Of a stretch of 64,000 bases of DNA, positions 1 through 8,618 are shown piece by piece. Source of the stretch: Paenibacillus sp. UNC451MF (GTDB lineage: Bacteria > Bacillota > Bacilli > Paenibacillales > NBRC-103111); assembly GCF_000686845.1 (NCBI RefSeq), contig NZ_JMLS01000001.1:620001-684000 (forward strand), written 5' to 3'. A program made the translations under genes and the position numbers. The notes beneath the pieces are model-generated. The model worked only from the letters and a program-made list of their open reading frames with translations, made no database searches and was not told the origin of the DNA. The stretch's first letter is position 1, and each line of letters begins with the position of its first letter.

Positions 1-2
1 CC

Positions 3-1691
3 ATTGTCCCAGGGTGGATCACGAAGCAGTTTTTCGATACGCTTTCTGGCGGTTCCGTACATGGCTTCAGTATAGGAATGCTGATCGTTTTGCTGCTTGC
101 ATCGGCATTGGCCAAAGGGGTGCTGATCTTATTCGGTTTTGTTACGGATGTCCAGTTCAGGTTTCGTATCGGTGCGCTACTGCGGCGAAATATGCTGATG
201 CGTATTCTGAAAGAACCGGGAGCAAAGGCTATTCCCTGCTCACCGGGAGAAGCGATCAGCAGCTTTCGGGATGATGTAGATCAAGTCGAGGAGACCGTGA
301 GCTGGTCGGTCGACGCTTTCGGAATGACCTGCTTCGCAGTCGTTTCCTTTTATATTTTGTATGGAATCAATCCGACTATGACCTTGTGGGTGTTCTTGCC
401 CCTCGTTATTGTAGTGACTATTGCCCAACTATCGACTACACTGCTGCAAAAATATAGAGCAGCCAGCCGAGAGGCAACGAGCCAGGTTACTGGAGCAATC
501 AGCGAGATGTTCAGTACCGTTCAATCGATACAAGTTGCGGGCGCGGAAGAGCGTGTTATCAAGCGATTCCGCCAGCTGAACGATAACCGGCGACAAGCTA
601 TGCTGAAGGATAAGCTGCTGAATCAAGTGCTGGATTCCGTATTTTCCAATACGGTCAATATCGGAACAGGCTTTATATTACTGTTGGCGGCTCAGTCTAT
701 GCGCGACGGCAGCTTTACAGTAGGAGATTTTGCATTGTTCGTCTATTACTTGACGTTCGTTACACAGTTCATTCAAAACTTCGGGAAGTTTTTGACTTAC
801 TTCAAACAAAGCACGGTTGCCAAAGAGCGGCTGGAGCAGCTGCTGCAAAGCTCCGATATTAGTGCCGCAGTGGAATATCATTCGCTTTATTTACGCTCGG
901 AGCTGAAGGATCCTGGATTGGAGGAGCAAGTACCGACCAGTGAAGATCAGCTCAATGAGTTGGAGGTTCGGGGGCTGACCTATCAGTATCCTGAGACGGG
1001 GCGTGGGATCGAAGATATCTCGTTCCGAATTCGTCGTGGTTCGTTTACTGTTATAACAGGAAGAATCGGCTCAGGTAAAACAACCTTAGTCCGAGCGCTG
1101 CTAGGACTGCTGCCGAAGGATTCAGGCACCGTTCTATGGAATCAAGAGCGTATCGAGCATCCGGGTGAGTTTTTTGTGCCGCCACATAGCGCCTACACAC
1201 CTCAGGTCCCCCGTTTATATAGCGATACGCTTAGAAATAATATTTTGCTTGGGATGAATCGGGATTCCGAACAGCTTCAAGAAGCCGTTCGTTCCGCAAT
1301 CCTCGACCCCGATATTGCTCATCTTCAAAAGGGTATGGACACGGTGATCGGACCCAGAGGCGTCAAGCTGTCCGGAGGCCAGGCGCAGCGAACAGCGGCA
1401 GCAAGGATGTTCGTACGTGATGCAGAGCTGCTCGTATTTGATGATTTGTCCAGCGCCCTGGACGTCGAGACTGAGCGTAAACTTTGGGATCGCATCTACG
1501 AGCAGCGTCAGGGCCAGGCTACTTGCCTTGTCATTTCGCATCGAAAGACAGCGTTGGCTCATGCGGATCACATCATCGTTTTGAAGAATGGTCGTATTGA
1601 GGCGGAGGGCTCACTGGAATTCCTTCTTCAGACAAGCGAAGAGCTCCGTCATTTGTGGAATCGGGAAGAAAGCAAGGAAAACGTCGGCTGA
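3..1691 (+). CDS. ABC transporter, fused permease/ATP-binding protein (5' partial)
   Basis: Half-size ABC exporter with the membrane domain fused to the nucleotide-binding domain. The frame is open from base 3, so the gene begins upstream of the window and the first transmembrane segments are missing. About residues 1-290 of the visible part are hydrophobic helices of the exporter membrane domain. The ATPase domain follows with Walker [10 protein letters not shown], signature LSGGQ, Walker [14 protein letters not shown] and an H-loop ISHRK. Such proteins work as dimers in the membrane and usually export drugs, peptides or lipids; nothing here identifies the substrate. The partner or operon lies outside the window. 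Family assignment is secure, substrate unknown. Confidence 0.93.
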   Translation: MVPGWITKQFFDTLSGGSVHGFSIGMLIVLLLASALAKGVLILFGFVTDVQFRFRIGALLRRNMLMRILKEPGAKAIPCSPGEAISSFRDDVDQVEETVSWSVDAFGMTCFAVVSFYILYGINPTMTLWVFLPLVIVVTIAQLSTTLLQKYRAASREATSQVTGAISEMFSTVQSIQVAGAEERVIKRFRQLNDNRRQAMLKDKLLNQVLDSVFSNTVNIGTGFILLLAAQSMRDGSFTVGDFALFVYYLTFVTQFIQNFGKFLTYFKQSTVAKERLEQLLQSSDISAAVEYHSLYLRSELKDPGLEEQVPTSEDQLNELEVRGLTYQYPETGRGIEDISFRIRRGSFTVITGRIGSGKTTLVRALLGLLPKDSGTVLWNQERIEHPGEFFVPPHSAYTPQVPRLYSDTLRNNILLGMNRDSEQLQEAVRSAILDPDIAHLQKGMDTVIGPRGVKLSGGQAQRTAAARMFVRDAELLVFDDLSSALDVETERKLWDRIYEQRQGQATCLVISHRKTALAHADHIIVLKNGRIEAEGSLEFLLQTSEELRHLWNREESKENVG

Positions 1692-1971
1692 CGTTTTGTA
1701 ATTCCAGGAACAGCAATAGAGATAAGATACGGGAGTCGAGCTCCACACTTGAAATGAAGATCGCCTATTTTCTGCAGACCGGATCGGTCGAGAAGAAGGT
1801 GGTCTTTTTTGTGATTTTTACCGGAGATATAGAAGGAAAAAAACTAAAAACCACCACGTTTCATAAGCTGTTAAACGCTATTTTCATTGATTTTGTATAT
1901 GATAACGTAGGTAACCATGTCTGGTTAGTTTTGGTTCATTAAAAAGCACTTTGAACTCGTTAAAAATCGTA
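1692..1971. other. Intergenic region, no convincing gene
   Basis: A stretch of about 280 bases after the ABC gene. It holds an imperfect long inverted repeat, GGTGGT near 1799 with T-runs facing A-runs and ACCACC near 1850, which may act as a transcription terminator. An open frame of 95 codons crosses it from 1655 but starts inside the ABC gene, has no ribosome site and no recognisable similarity, so I do not call it a gene. Confidence 0.5.
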
Positions 1972-2000
1972 TTTAAAGATGGTTTTAGGTGTGATATTAT
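1972..2000 (+). promoter_or_regulatory. Predicted sigma-A promoter of the TauE-like gene
   Basis: TTTAAA at 1972-1977 and TATTAT at 1995-2000 are separated by 17 bases, a standard vegetative promoter layout. Transcription would begin near 2006, after the upstream in-frame ATG at 2001, so that ATG is unlikely to be the start of the TauE-like protein. Confidence 0.5.
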
Positions 2001-2028
2001 ATGAAAAAATATGTGGGAGGAGATCAAT

Positions 2029-2070
2029 TTGCAATATGTTTCTTGTTGGTTTGGGGGGATGGTGCAATGA
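2029..2070 (+). CDS. Possible 13-codon leader peptide ahead of the TauE-like gene
   Basis: A strong ribosome site GGGAGGAGA at 2015-2023 is followed after five bases by TTG at 2029 in a frame different from the permease. The frame encodes 13 residues and ends with TGA at 2068-2070, overlapping the permease ATG at 2067 in an ATGA junction. This is the arrangement of a translationally coupled leader. It could also be chance, or the remains of a frameshifted start, so confidence is low. Confidence 0.3.
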   Translation: MQYVSCWFGGMVQ

Positions 2071-2816
2071 CGCCGACTCTTATCGTGTTGATGGTCGCAG
2101 CTGTTTTTGTGGGAGCTTTAATGAGAGCTATGTTTGGCTTCGGTGAAGCGATTGTAAGCATGCCTCTGCTTGCACTACTTCCGATTCCACTACAAACTTC
2201 AATATCCCTTATTGGGTTAGCTGGGTTAACCGTTGCTATATTTACAGTATTCAGCGGATGGCGACATATTGAACGTTCTATCCTTATACGGCTGGCAGCT
2301 GCCACTGTAATTGGAATTCCAGTAGGGATTGTCATGCTTCATTTTACTCCGGCAGCCATTATCACAGCTGGTCTTGGTGTTTTCCTGGTTGTTTACGGGT
2401 GTTACTGTTTAATTAAGAAGAATTTTTCATGGGCCATCGAACGACCGCTGCTTAACGGCCAAGGATGGGTGCTGCCTTTCGGTTTTGCTTCTGGAGTGCT
2501 TGGAAGTGCTTATAACTTTAATGGCGTGCCTGTCGTTGTCTACGGGACCTTGCGGCAGTGGAATCCGGATCGCTTCCGCGGCACTCTGCAGGCACATTTT
2601 CTTATTTCAGGTGTGCTTGTTGTTGCAGGACATGCACTTGGAGGCTTATGGACGGTAGATGCGTTAATTTTTTATACCTATTGTCTACCTGCTATTCTGG
2701 GGGCTACCGCACTCGGCATTTTTATTAATAAGAAAATACCAGCTGCAAAATTTGAAAAATACTTATTTATCCTTATTATCCTTCTCGGAATTGTAATGAT
2801 TTTGCCGCGAGGCTAA
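2067..2816 (+). CDS. Sulfite exporter TauE/SafE family membrane protein
   Basis: Polytopic membrane protein of the TauE/SafE (former DUF81) family, which moves sulfonates, sulfite or other organic anions across the membrane in the characterised members. About 250 residues with eight or so hydrophobic segments and the duplicated half structure usual for the family. I prefer ATG 2067 because the promoter at 1972-2000 makes ATG 2001 too early, and the sequence from 2067 opens directly into the first membrane helix with a GGGGGG stretch just upstream. No linked sulfur or taurine gene is nearby, so the substrate cannot be deduced. Confidence 0.85.
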   Translation: MTPTLIVLMVAAVFVGALMRAMFGFGEAIVSMPLLALLPIPLQTSISLIGLAGLTVAIFTVFSGWRHIERSILIRLAAATVIGIPVGIVMLHFTPAAIITAGLGVFLVVYGCYCLIKKNFSWAIERPLLNGQGWVLPFGFASGVLGSAYNFNGVPVVVYGTLRQWNPDRFRGTLQAHFLISGVLVVAGHALGGLWTVDALIFYTYCLPAILGATALGIFINKKIPAAKFEKYLFILIILLGIVMILPRG

Positions 2817-3036
2817 CAGACCTGAAGTGACCAAGTTCTATTAAGCCTTCGTATGTTTCTCCATAACGGAAAATTGAAGTTACGACATTATACCATGTAT
2901 TCACAACCTGAGGACATGGATTTGCGTTTATGGATGCCACCATAATAGAGTGAAGCTGTTAATGCCAACCGATCGCATGATTTGCAGCTTGGTATTATAG
3001 AGCTAATCATACAGAAGTGAAAAGGGATGAGAAGAG

Positions 3037-4095
3037 ATGGGCATGCCATTAAAAACGATTATTATCGGAACAGGCGGATGGGGGAAAACTTGGTGCACTC
3101 AGACGCTTCCTAAGGCTATTCGAGAAGGTCTGGTGGAGGTCGTGGCTGCAGTAGATGTAAACACAGATAATTTGAGTGCAGCTGGCCAATTGCTTGGTTT
3201 GAGCGAAGGTCAGTGCTTTACGGATGCGAAATTTGCCTTCGAACAAACGCGTCCACAAATATGTATTATTGCATCTCCTCCTAATACGCATGAGGAAATG
3301 GCGGTTCTGGCTATGGAATACGGCTGCGATGTGCTGAGCGAAAAGCCAATAGCCGATACACTAGCATCCAGCTTGCGAATTGTTGAAACGGCGCGCAGGC
3401 TGAATCGAAAAATGGGTGTCACGATGACTCATCGGTTTAGAAGACCGATCTGGACATTCCGTGAGCTGGTCCGTTCGGGTGCCTATGGAGAGCTGGACTA
3501 TCTTGTTATGAATTTTAACTGGCACCGCCGTGACGGCCTGAAAGAAAGACAAGCGAAAATGGTGGATACGATGCTTATTGAAGGAGCGATTCATCAGTTG
3601 GATTTGCTAGAAAACTTGGCCGGTGTGCATTGTGAAAGTGTGTATATGGATTCGTGGACTCCTAAATGGGGGAATTATACAGGAAGTGCTCAGGCTTTGT
3701 TGACCATGCGTTTTGAGAATTCTGTCCGTGCTTCCTATGAAACAGCCTGGTGCAACGCTTCTCCTCAGCATAGTTGGGAAAAAGAGTACATCCGTGCTGA
3801 ATTCGAGAGGGCTACCTTAGTATTGAATCGCGGAGGTATTGAGGTCTTTATGGAAGAAGAGAATCGGCTAAAAAGCGATCCGATTGGTAAACCGGTGGAA
3901 TTCAAGGAAAGCACCAAATGGGGCAATGATTATTTGCTTGATGCGTTCGTTCATTGGGTTCAAGGCGGACAAAAAATGGAGACCGATATCGAATCGAATC
4001 TCCACTCTATGATTCTGTTGTTTGCTTCTATTGAGAGCAGCAAGCTTGGAATGCCTGTAAATGTCAAAACATTCGCCCAAGAGAATGGGATTTAA
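3037..4095 (+). CDS. Gfo/Idh/MocA family oxidoreductase
   Basis: NAD(P)-dependent sugar or cyclitol dehydrogenase-type enzyme of 352 residues. The N-terminus has the Rossmann loop GTGGWGKTW, and the family motif SEKPIAD, which carries the catalytic-site lysine of the EKP triad, lies near residue 101-107. The C-terminal alpha/beta domain covers roughly residues 130-350. These enzymes oxidise or reduce sugars, inositols or sugar acids in the cytoplasm; the substrate cannot be read from sequence. A GGGATGAGAAG ribosome site precedes ATG 3037; ATG 3043 is an alternative. It stands as a single gene about 220 bases after the TauE-like gene, with an MmyB-like gene pointing at its end. Confidence 0.9.
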   Translation: MGMPLKTIIIGTGGWGKTWCTQTLPKAIREGLVEVVAAVDVNTDNLSAAGQLLGLSEGQCFTDAKFAFEQTRPQICIIASPPNTHEEMAVLAMEYGCDVLSEKPIADTLASSLRIVETARRLNRKMGVTMTHRFRRPIWTFRELVRSGAYGELDYLVMNFNWHRRDGLKERQAKMVDTMLIEGAIHQLDLLENLAGVHCESVYMDSWTPKWGNYTGSAQALLTMRFENSVRASYETAWCNASPQHSWEKEYIRAEFERATLVLNRGGIEVFMEEENRLKSDPIGKPVEFKESTKWGNDYLLDAFVHWVQGGQKMETDIESNLHSMILLFASIESSKLGMPVNVKTFAQENGI

Positions 4096-4110
4096 GTCAG
4101 CTGAGCTATC

Positions 4111-4728
4111 TTAAGATACGTCGCTCAGAAGCTGCTTCATTTTCAACTCCGTCTCCGATTCCGGCAGCGGTGTGTAGACACAGCAGCGAAGGTCGGCATG
4201 GGCATATACTTGAAAGGAAGTTATCTCGAATCTCATATTACCGGCATGAGGATGATTGAGCTCTCGTACCGTGATAGGCGTTGTGGAAATGTCGCCTCGC
4301 TGCCAAAGCTGCGTAAACTGCGGGTTAATTCGGCTGCAGAACGCAGCGAACTCGGCATACCACGGATCTCCCGCGTACTGGCCGTAGTAATTGCGGAATA
4401 TAGCCAAAAAATCTTTGGCAAAGTCTTCCCAGTTAACCACTAACTCCCGCATTTCTTGTTTCATGAAAGATAGCCAGACGATGTTCCGCTCTTCGCTGCT
4501 GATATGTCCTATACTGCTCATTACTGCGCTGGCAGCTTTGTTCCAGCCGATAATATTGCAGCGTCTATCGGCGATGAAGGCAGGGCACGGACACAAATAG
4601 TCAAGAATGCGCTGTAAAGTGGGACTCATCATAGGCTGGTCTCCGGTAAAATCGGGATATGGAAACGGGTAATCCGCTGATCTATGTAAGGGTTGTTCTT
4701 CTACTCGATAATCGTCAATTAATGTCAC
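4111..4728 (-). CDS. MmyB-like ligand-binding-domain protein lacking its HTH
   Basis: The protein matches the C-terminal ligand-binding (PAS-like) domain of MmyB-type regulators: the typical entry LDYLCPCPAFI...IIGWNKAA, then a helical WLSFM...WEDFAKDF...FR core and a final ITSFQVYAHADLRC strand. Family members are normally 260-290 residues with an N-terminal XRE helix-turn-helix, but here the open frame is only about 205 residues and a stop lies a few codons upstream of the start. A GGAGTG site overlaps GTG 4737 and is well placed for GTG 4728, hence the start chosen. Either a free-standing sensor domain or a remnant of a truncated regulator. Confidence 0.75.
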   Translation of the reverse strand: MTLIDDYRVEEQPLHRSADYPFPYPDFTGDQPMMSPTLQRILDYLCPCPAFIADRRCNIIGWNKAASAVMSSIGHISSEERNIVWLSFMKQEMRELVVNWEDFAKDFLAIFRNYYGQYAGDPWYAEFAAFCSRINPQFTQLWQRGDISTTPITVRELNHPHAGNMRFEITSFQVYAHADLRCCVYTPLPESETELKMKQLLSDVS

Positions 4729-4964
4729 AATCGTCACTCCGTAATAAAGACGTACAAGTGATTATAAAATATACGCAACTAAAAAACAATATGTTGAATT
4801 CGACGAATTTTTTTGTAAATTTTAACTTCATATTTCAGCTTTCGCTAGGATGCATAAAATAACGACATTTTTTCGCAATACACCGTAACTTTCAGGGTTC
4901 AATTTTTGATAATCTAAAAGAGAAGCTCATGTTGGAGGAAGGTTAGGATAGGGGGATTCCATAT

Positions 4965-6983
4965 ATGTGGAGCAAAGCTTTATTTGAACAAGTTCGCGAA
5001 AAATGTAAGCGTTACCCAGAGGCTCAGAGTATCTATGAGCGGTTTCGAAAGCAGCCTGAGCAGATTCTAGCCCAGCGTTTTGATATACCGCTTCTCGGCG
5101 GTGGATGGAGCCACGATTATAACTGTCCTACGGACGGAGATCGTCTTATCCTGATTGATAGACATCACCACCGCTGCCCTACTTGCAACAGTGTGTGGAG
5201 CGGCTCGCCTTGGGACGAGGTGGCAACGGCCAATGAGCATTGGAACTATAGCAAGACTTGCCGGAATGCTGCTGTATTATTCGGTATTGACGGAGAAATG
5301 CGCTGGGCGGAGTGGGCCAAGCAAGTTCTACTGTTTTATGCAGATCACTATGATCAATATCCACTACACGACCGTTTCGGGGGCGGGAGCCACACATCCG
5401 GCAAGGTCATGTGTCAGACACTATCAGAAGCGAGCTGGCTTTGCCTGCTGGCTCAAGGGTTTCATATATTAAAGCTCCATGATGTGCTCACTCAGAAGGA
5501 AATTCGTCATATCACTCATAAGCTGTTTCTACCTGCTTTAGGGGTCGTTGCGAACAATCCGGCTGGCATATCGAATTGGCAGACTTACCATAACGCGGCG
5601 AAAGCTCTAGTTGCAGCCGCCTTGGATGAACGGGAGATGCTGCAGCAGGTTATTGACGATCCGGCGAACGGATTTTATTTTCAAATGGAAAACAGTTTGG
5701 GCGAGGACGGCTTTTGGTACGAAGGGGCATGGGGGTATCATTTCTATACATTAGAAGCACAGACATTGATTGTCCTTGCTGCGGAAAGCTTTGACTTGCG
5801 ACTGTATGAGGAACCCCGGTTCCAGTCCATGTATCGTGCGCCTCTGGAATGCATGTTCCCAGACGGAACGCTGCCTCCCATCCATGATTCAGGTGAGGTG
5901 AGGGTGGAAAAATATTCGCACCTTTTTGAGTTTGCAGCAAAATTTATCGGTATTGGTGACGAGGTCATTCATAGTGGGGGAACCAGAGAGTCGCTCTACA
6001 GCCTTCTGTTCGGTTTCGAGGATGAAATATCTCCCCGTGTGTCCGACGCATCAACCTCATCGGTTACGCAAGATGGGTTCGTCCATCTAAAAAAAGCGGG
6101 AATGCTGTTCCTTAAACAGAAGGCAGATTCCATAGAGCAGAGTCGTCTTGCGATGATCGATTATGGCGAGCATGGAGGGTGGCACGGTCATCAGGATAAG
6201 CTGAATCTGCTGTATTATGCTGGTGGACATCCATGGCTAACGGATGCAGGGATGCTGCCTTATGGCAATCCGATCCACTTTGAATATTTTAAGCAAACAG
6301 TAGCACATAACACTGTAGTTGTAGGTGGACGATCTCAGGAAGAAGCTGAAGGCCGAATCCAATTTATGCGAATATGCGAGGATGGAGCCTTGGAAGCCGT
6401 AATGGATGTTAGCGTCGCCTATCCAGATGTTCTGTTAAAACGCAAAATTATGATGAAGCAGGACGTTCTTCTAGACGTATTTCATGTCCGTTGTGAAAAT
6501 GCACAGAATGTTGATTGGATTATTCATACGCAAGGCGTACCCGCGGCCGATGGGCAAGAAGTCAAAGGAGCTCCGCATTGGAATGATGCTCCTGAAGATG
6601 TTCTTGGGACAGAGGATGGCTACCGTTACTTAAGTAATCCCAAAGCAGGAAAGTTCAATGGGCATCAGTGGACGATGCAATGGCAGTGGAATATGGAATC
6701 AGCCGATAAGGATAGATTGTCGCTAATAGCTCTGGAGGCAACCGAGGAAGAGGAGTTGTATCTGGCCGAGTCTATTGCTATGCCGTCTATCGGCAAAAGA
6801 AGCACCTTGATTCGCAGAAGGAAGAACGTAAAGGAGACTGTATTTCTGGCGGTTTTTGTCGCTTCCAGAAATGCTGTTGAGGGAGTAGAATGCAAGGCAG
6901 ATTATGATGCGGCTGCAGGGGAAGTTACTGTTCGTATTGGTGATAGCGCTCCCGTTATATTATCAGCACGCTTTGATAAATAG
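4965..6983 (+). CDS. Heparinase II/III family protein
   Basis: Large cytoplasmic polysaccharide-lyase-type protein of 672 residues. Residues about 50-330 form the alpha-helical alginate-lyase-like toroid (NEHWNYSKTCRNAA, ISNWQTYHNAAKALVAAAL, EDGFWYEGAWGYHFYTL), and residues about 370-600 the beta-sandwich heparinase II/III domain with YGEHGGWHGHQDKLNLLYYAG, where the catalytic-region histidines lie. The family cleaves uronic-acid-containing glycans by beta-elimination; members act on heparin, alginate or pectic side chains. No signal peptide is visible, so an intracellular role on imported oligosaccharides is likely. A GGGGG ribosome site precedes ATG 4965. The downstream pectinesterase suggests a pectin-type substrate, but that is inference. 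Confidence 0.85.
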   Translation: MWSKALFEQVREKCKRYPEAQSIYERFRKQPEQILAQRFDIPLLGGGWSHDYNCPTDGDRLILIDRHHHRCPTCNSVWSGSPWDEVATANEHWNYSKTCRNAAVLFGIDGEMRWAEWAKQVLLFYADHYDQYPLHDRFGGGSHTSGKVMCQTLSEASWLCLLAQGFHILKLHDVLTQKEIRHITHKLFLPALGVVANNPAGISNWQTYHNAAKALVAAALDEREMLQQVIDDPANGFYFQMENSLGEDGFWYEGAWGYHFYTLEAQTLIVLAAESFDLRLYEEPRFQSMYRAPLECMFPDGTLPPIHDSGEVRVEKYSHLFEFAAKFIGIGDEVIHSGGTRESLYSLLFGFEDEISPRVSDASTSSVTQDGFVHLKKAGMLFLKQKADSIEQSRLAMIDYGEHGGWHGHQDKLNLLYYAGGHPWLTDAGMLPYGNPIHFEYFKQTVAHNTVVVGGRSQEEAEGRIQFMRICEDGALEAVMDVSVAYPDVLLKRKIMMKQDVLLDVFHVRCENAQNVDWIIHTQGVPAADGQEVKGAPHWNDAPEDVLGTEDGYRYLSNPKAGKFNGHQWTMQWQWNMESADKDRLSLIALEATEEEELYLAESIAMPSIGKRSTLIRRRKNVKETVFLAVFVASRNAVEGVECKADYDAAAGEVTVRIGDSAPVILSARFDK

Positions 6984-7142
6984 AAGTTAATATGGAAGTA
7001 ATAAGCCGGTGTATTGTCTTGGTATAAGGACGATTCATCGGCTGTTTCGTCATTTCATGCATAGTGAGATGGATTGACTTATTGCAAACAAAATTATAAA
7101 ATATCTATATATAAATAAACTTTGTTAGGAAGTGTTTGTGTA

Positions 7143-8303
7143 ATGGAATACTCGGAGTTGTTTTGGAAGGTTCCGCTTAAGGAACTGAAGCAAGGCTATA
7201 GTTACCAAGATAGCACAGAACAATATATATGTCTTGTTTGCGGTAAAGCATTTGAGAAAGGAATCATTTATAAAGCTGGAGAGACCTTATACGAAGCGGA
7301 AAAGTATGCCGCGCTCCATCTGGCTCAAGAGCATGGCTCTATGTTCGATTATTTAATCGGACTGAACAAGAAGCTGACAGGACTGTCGGATCTGCAAAAA
7401 AATTTGCTTAGAATGTTTTATGAAGGCTACAGCGACAACGAAATTGTAAAGCAATTAGATGGCGGCAGCGCTTCGACAATTCGTAATCATCGCTTTGCGC
7501 TGCGTGAGAAGGAGAAGCAGGCGAAGCTGTTTCTTGCGATCATGGAGCTGTTGGAGCAGAAAAATGGTAAGCCGAGGACCCACGAAAAGTCTTCGCCGAA
7601 GAAGCAACTTGTACCGGTTCACCGTACGGCTACGATTCGCGATGAACGTTATGCGGTAACCGAGGAAGAGTACCAAAGCATCGTATTGTCGTATTTCAAA
7701 GAGGGACTGGACGGCCCTTTGAGTCTCTTTCCGAAGAAGGAGAAGCGTAAAATTGTCGTGCTGAGCCACCTTATCAATCGATTCGAACCAGGACGTCGGT
7801 ATACCGAGAAGGAAGTCAACGCAGTGCTTGAAGAGGCGTTTGTTGACTATGTGACGCTGCGTCGCTATTTGATTGAATATGGTTTTATGGACCGTGAAGA
7901 GGACGGCAGTGCTTACTGGGTTAAAGAAGGTGTACCGGTCGTAACCGTCGAACGACGCAGTGAGCTGTTACAGGCATATAAGAATATGAAGCGCATCGCT
8001 GGTGTTTATGCTGTGAAAAACCAGGAAAATGGTAAAATATTAGTTGGAAGCAGCGTGAACTTAGATGCGATATGGAATCGAATCCAGTTTGAGCTAGATA
8101 TGAAAGGCCATCGTAACAAGCAGTTGCAAAGGGACTGGAAGGAATTTGGAAATGAAGCATTTGCCTTTGAGGTGCTTGAGGAGGTCAAAGAACCCAAGGC
8201 AGGACAGGAAGAACTAATGAAACAATTAGCTGCGATGGAGGCTTCTTGGATAGAGAAGCTGAAGCCCTTTGAAGAAAAAGGCTATAACGAGGGATCACGC
8301 TAG
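7143..8303 (+). CDS. Zinc-finger/LuxR-like HTH/DUF2087/GIY-YIG fusion protein
   Basis: A 386-residue modular protein. Near the N-terminus CLVCGK and HLAQEH form a C2H2-like zinc site. A helix-turn-helix resembling LuxR-type domains follows (LSDLQKNLLRMFYEGYSDNEI). Residues about 175-270 match DUF2087 (RKIVVLSHLINRFEPGRRYTE...LRRYLIEYGFMDR). The C-terminal part is a GIY-YIG-type domain with GVYAVKNQENGKILVGSSVN and HRNKQLQRDWKEFG. The combination suggests a DNA-interacting protein; activity is not known. TTG 7122 is possible, but AGGAAG at 7127-7132 fits ATG 7143. It stands alone between the heparinase and pectinesterase genes. Confidence 0.82.
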   Translation: MEYSELFWKVPLKELKQGYSYQDSTEQYICLVCGKAFEKGIIYKAGETLYEAEKYAALHLAQEHGSMFDYLIGLNKKLTGLSDLQKNLLRMFYEGYSDNEIVKQLDGGSASTIRNHRFALREKEKQAKLFLAIMELLEQKNGKPRTHEKSSPKKQLVPVHRTATIRDERYAVTEEEYQSIVLSYFKEGLDGPLSLFPKKEKRKIVVLSHLINRFEPGRRYTEKEVNAVLEEAFVDYVTLRRYLIEYGFMDREEDGSAYWVKEGVPVVTVERRSELLQAYKNMKRIAGVYAVKNQENGKILVGSSVNLDAIWNRIQFELDMKGHRNKQLQRDWKEFGNEAFAFEVLEEVKEPKAGQEELMKQLAAMEASWIEKLKPFEEKGYNEGSR

Positions 8304-8335
8304 TGTTTCGGAACATGTAGGTATGAGAATAGATT

Positions 8336-8376
8336 GGGAGCCCGTCGAATCGAATCGGCAGCGGGTTCCCTTTCTC
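8336..8376 (+). terminator. Rho-independent terminator after the GIY-YIG fusion gene
   Basis: GGGAGCCCG at 8336-8344 pairs with CGGGTTCCC at 8362-8370 (one G-U pair) and is followed by a T-rich tract TTTCTCTTT. It sits 33 bases after the stop codon. Confidence 0.65.
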
Positions 8377-8618
8377 TTTATAGGCTCTTATTTTGGGGAG
8401 GGCGGTTTGCCTGCATTAACAATGAGGGATATGGACTCAAAAAGACAAAAAAGATAAATCCTACGCATATTAAAGCATTTAACAATAAAGAAACTTTATT
8501 TTGCTTGTGATACCATCTAAGCGTTGTCATTATAATTGATTGTCGTTTTCTGAAATAAGGATGAAGAGTCATTAGTTCGTGCTGCCATAGATTAAGTGAT
8601 GAAAAGGAGAGGAATCAA
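8377..8618. other. Upstream region of the pectinesterase gene
   Basis: No gene seen. A perfect 7-3-7 palindrome, AATAAAG at 8484-8490 and CTTTATT at 8494-8500, could be an operator or a small hairpin. A GGAGAGG ribosome site lies just before the pectinesterase start. No catabolite-repression (cre) consensus was recognised. Confidence 0.35.

Noticed and set aside
1655-1942. 95-codon open frame after the ABC transporter
   Set aside because: Starts inside the preceding gene in another frame, lacks a ribosome site and has low-complexity composition; treated as chance.
2024-2335. Open frame antisense to the TauE-like gene
   Set aside because: Complementary shadow of a clear membrane-protein gene.
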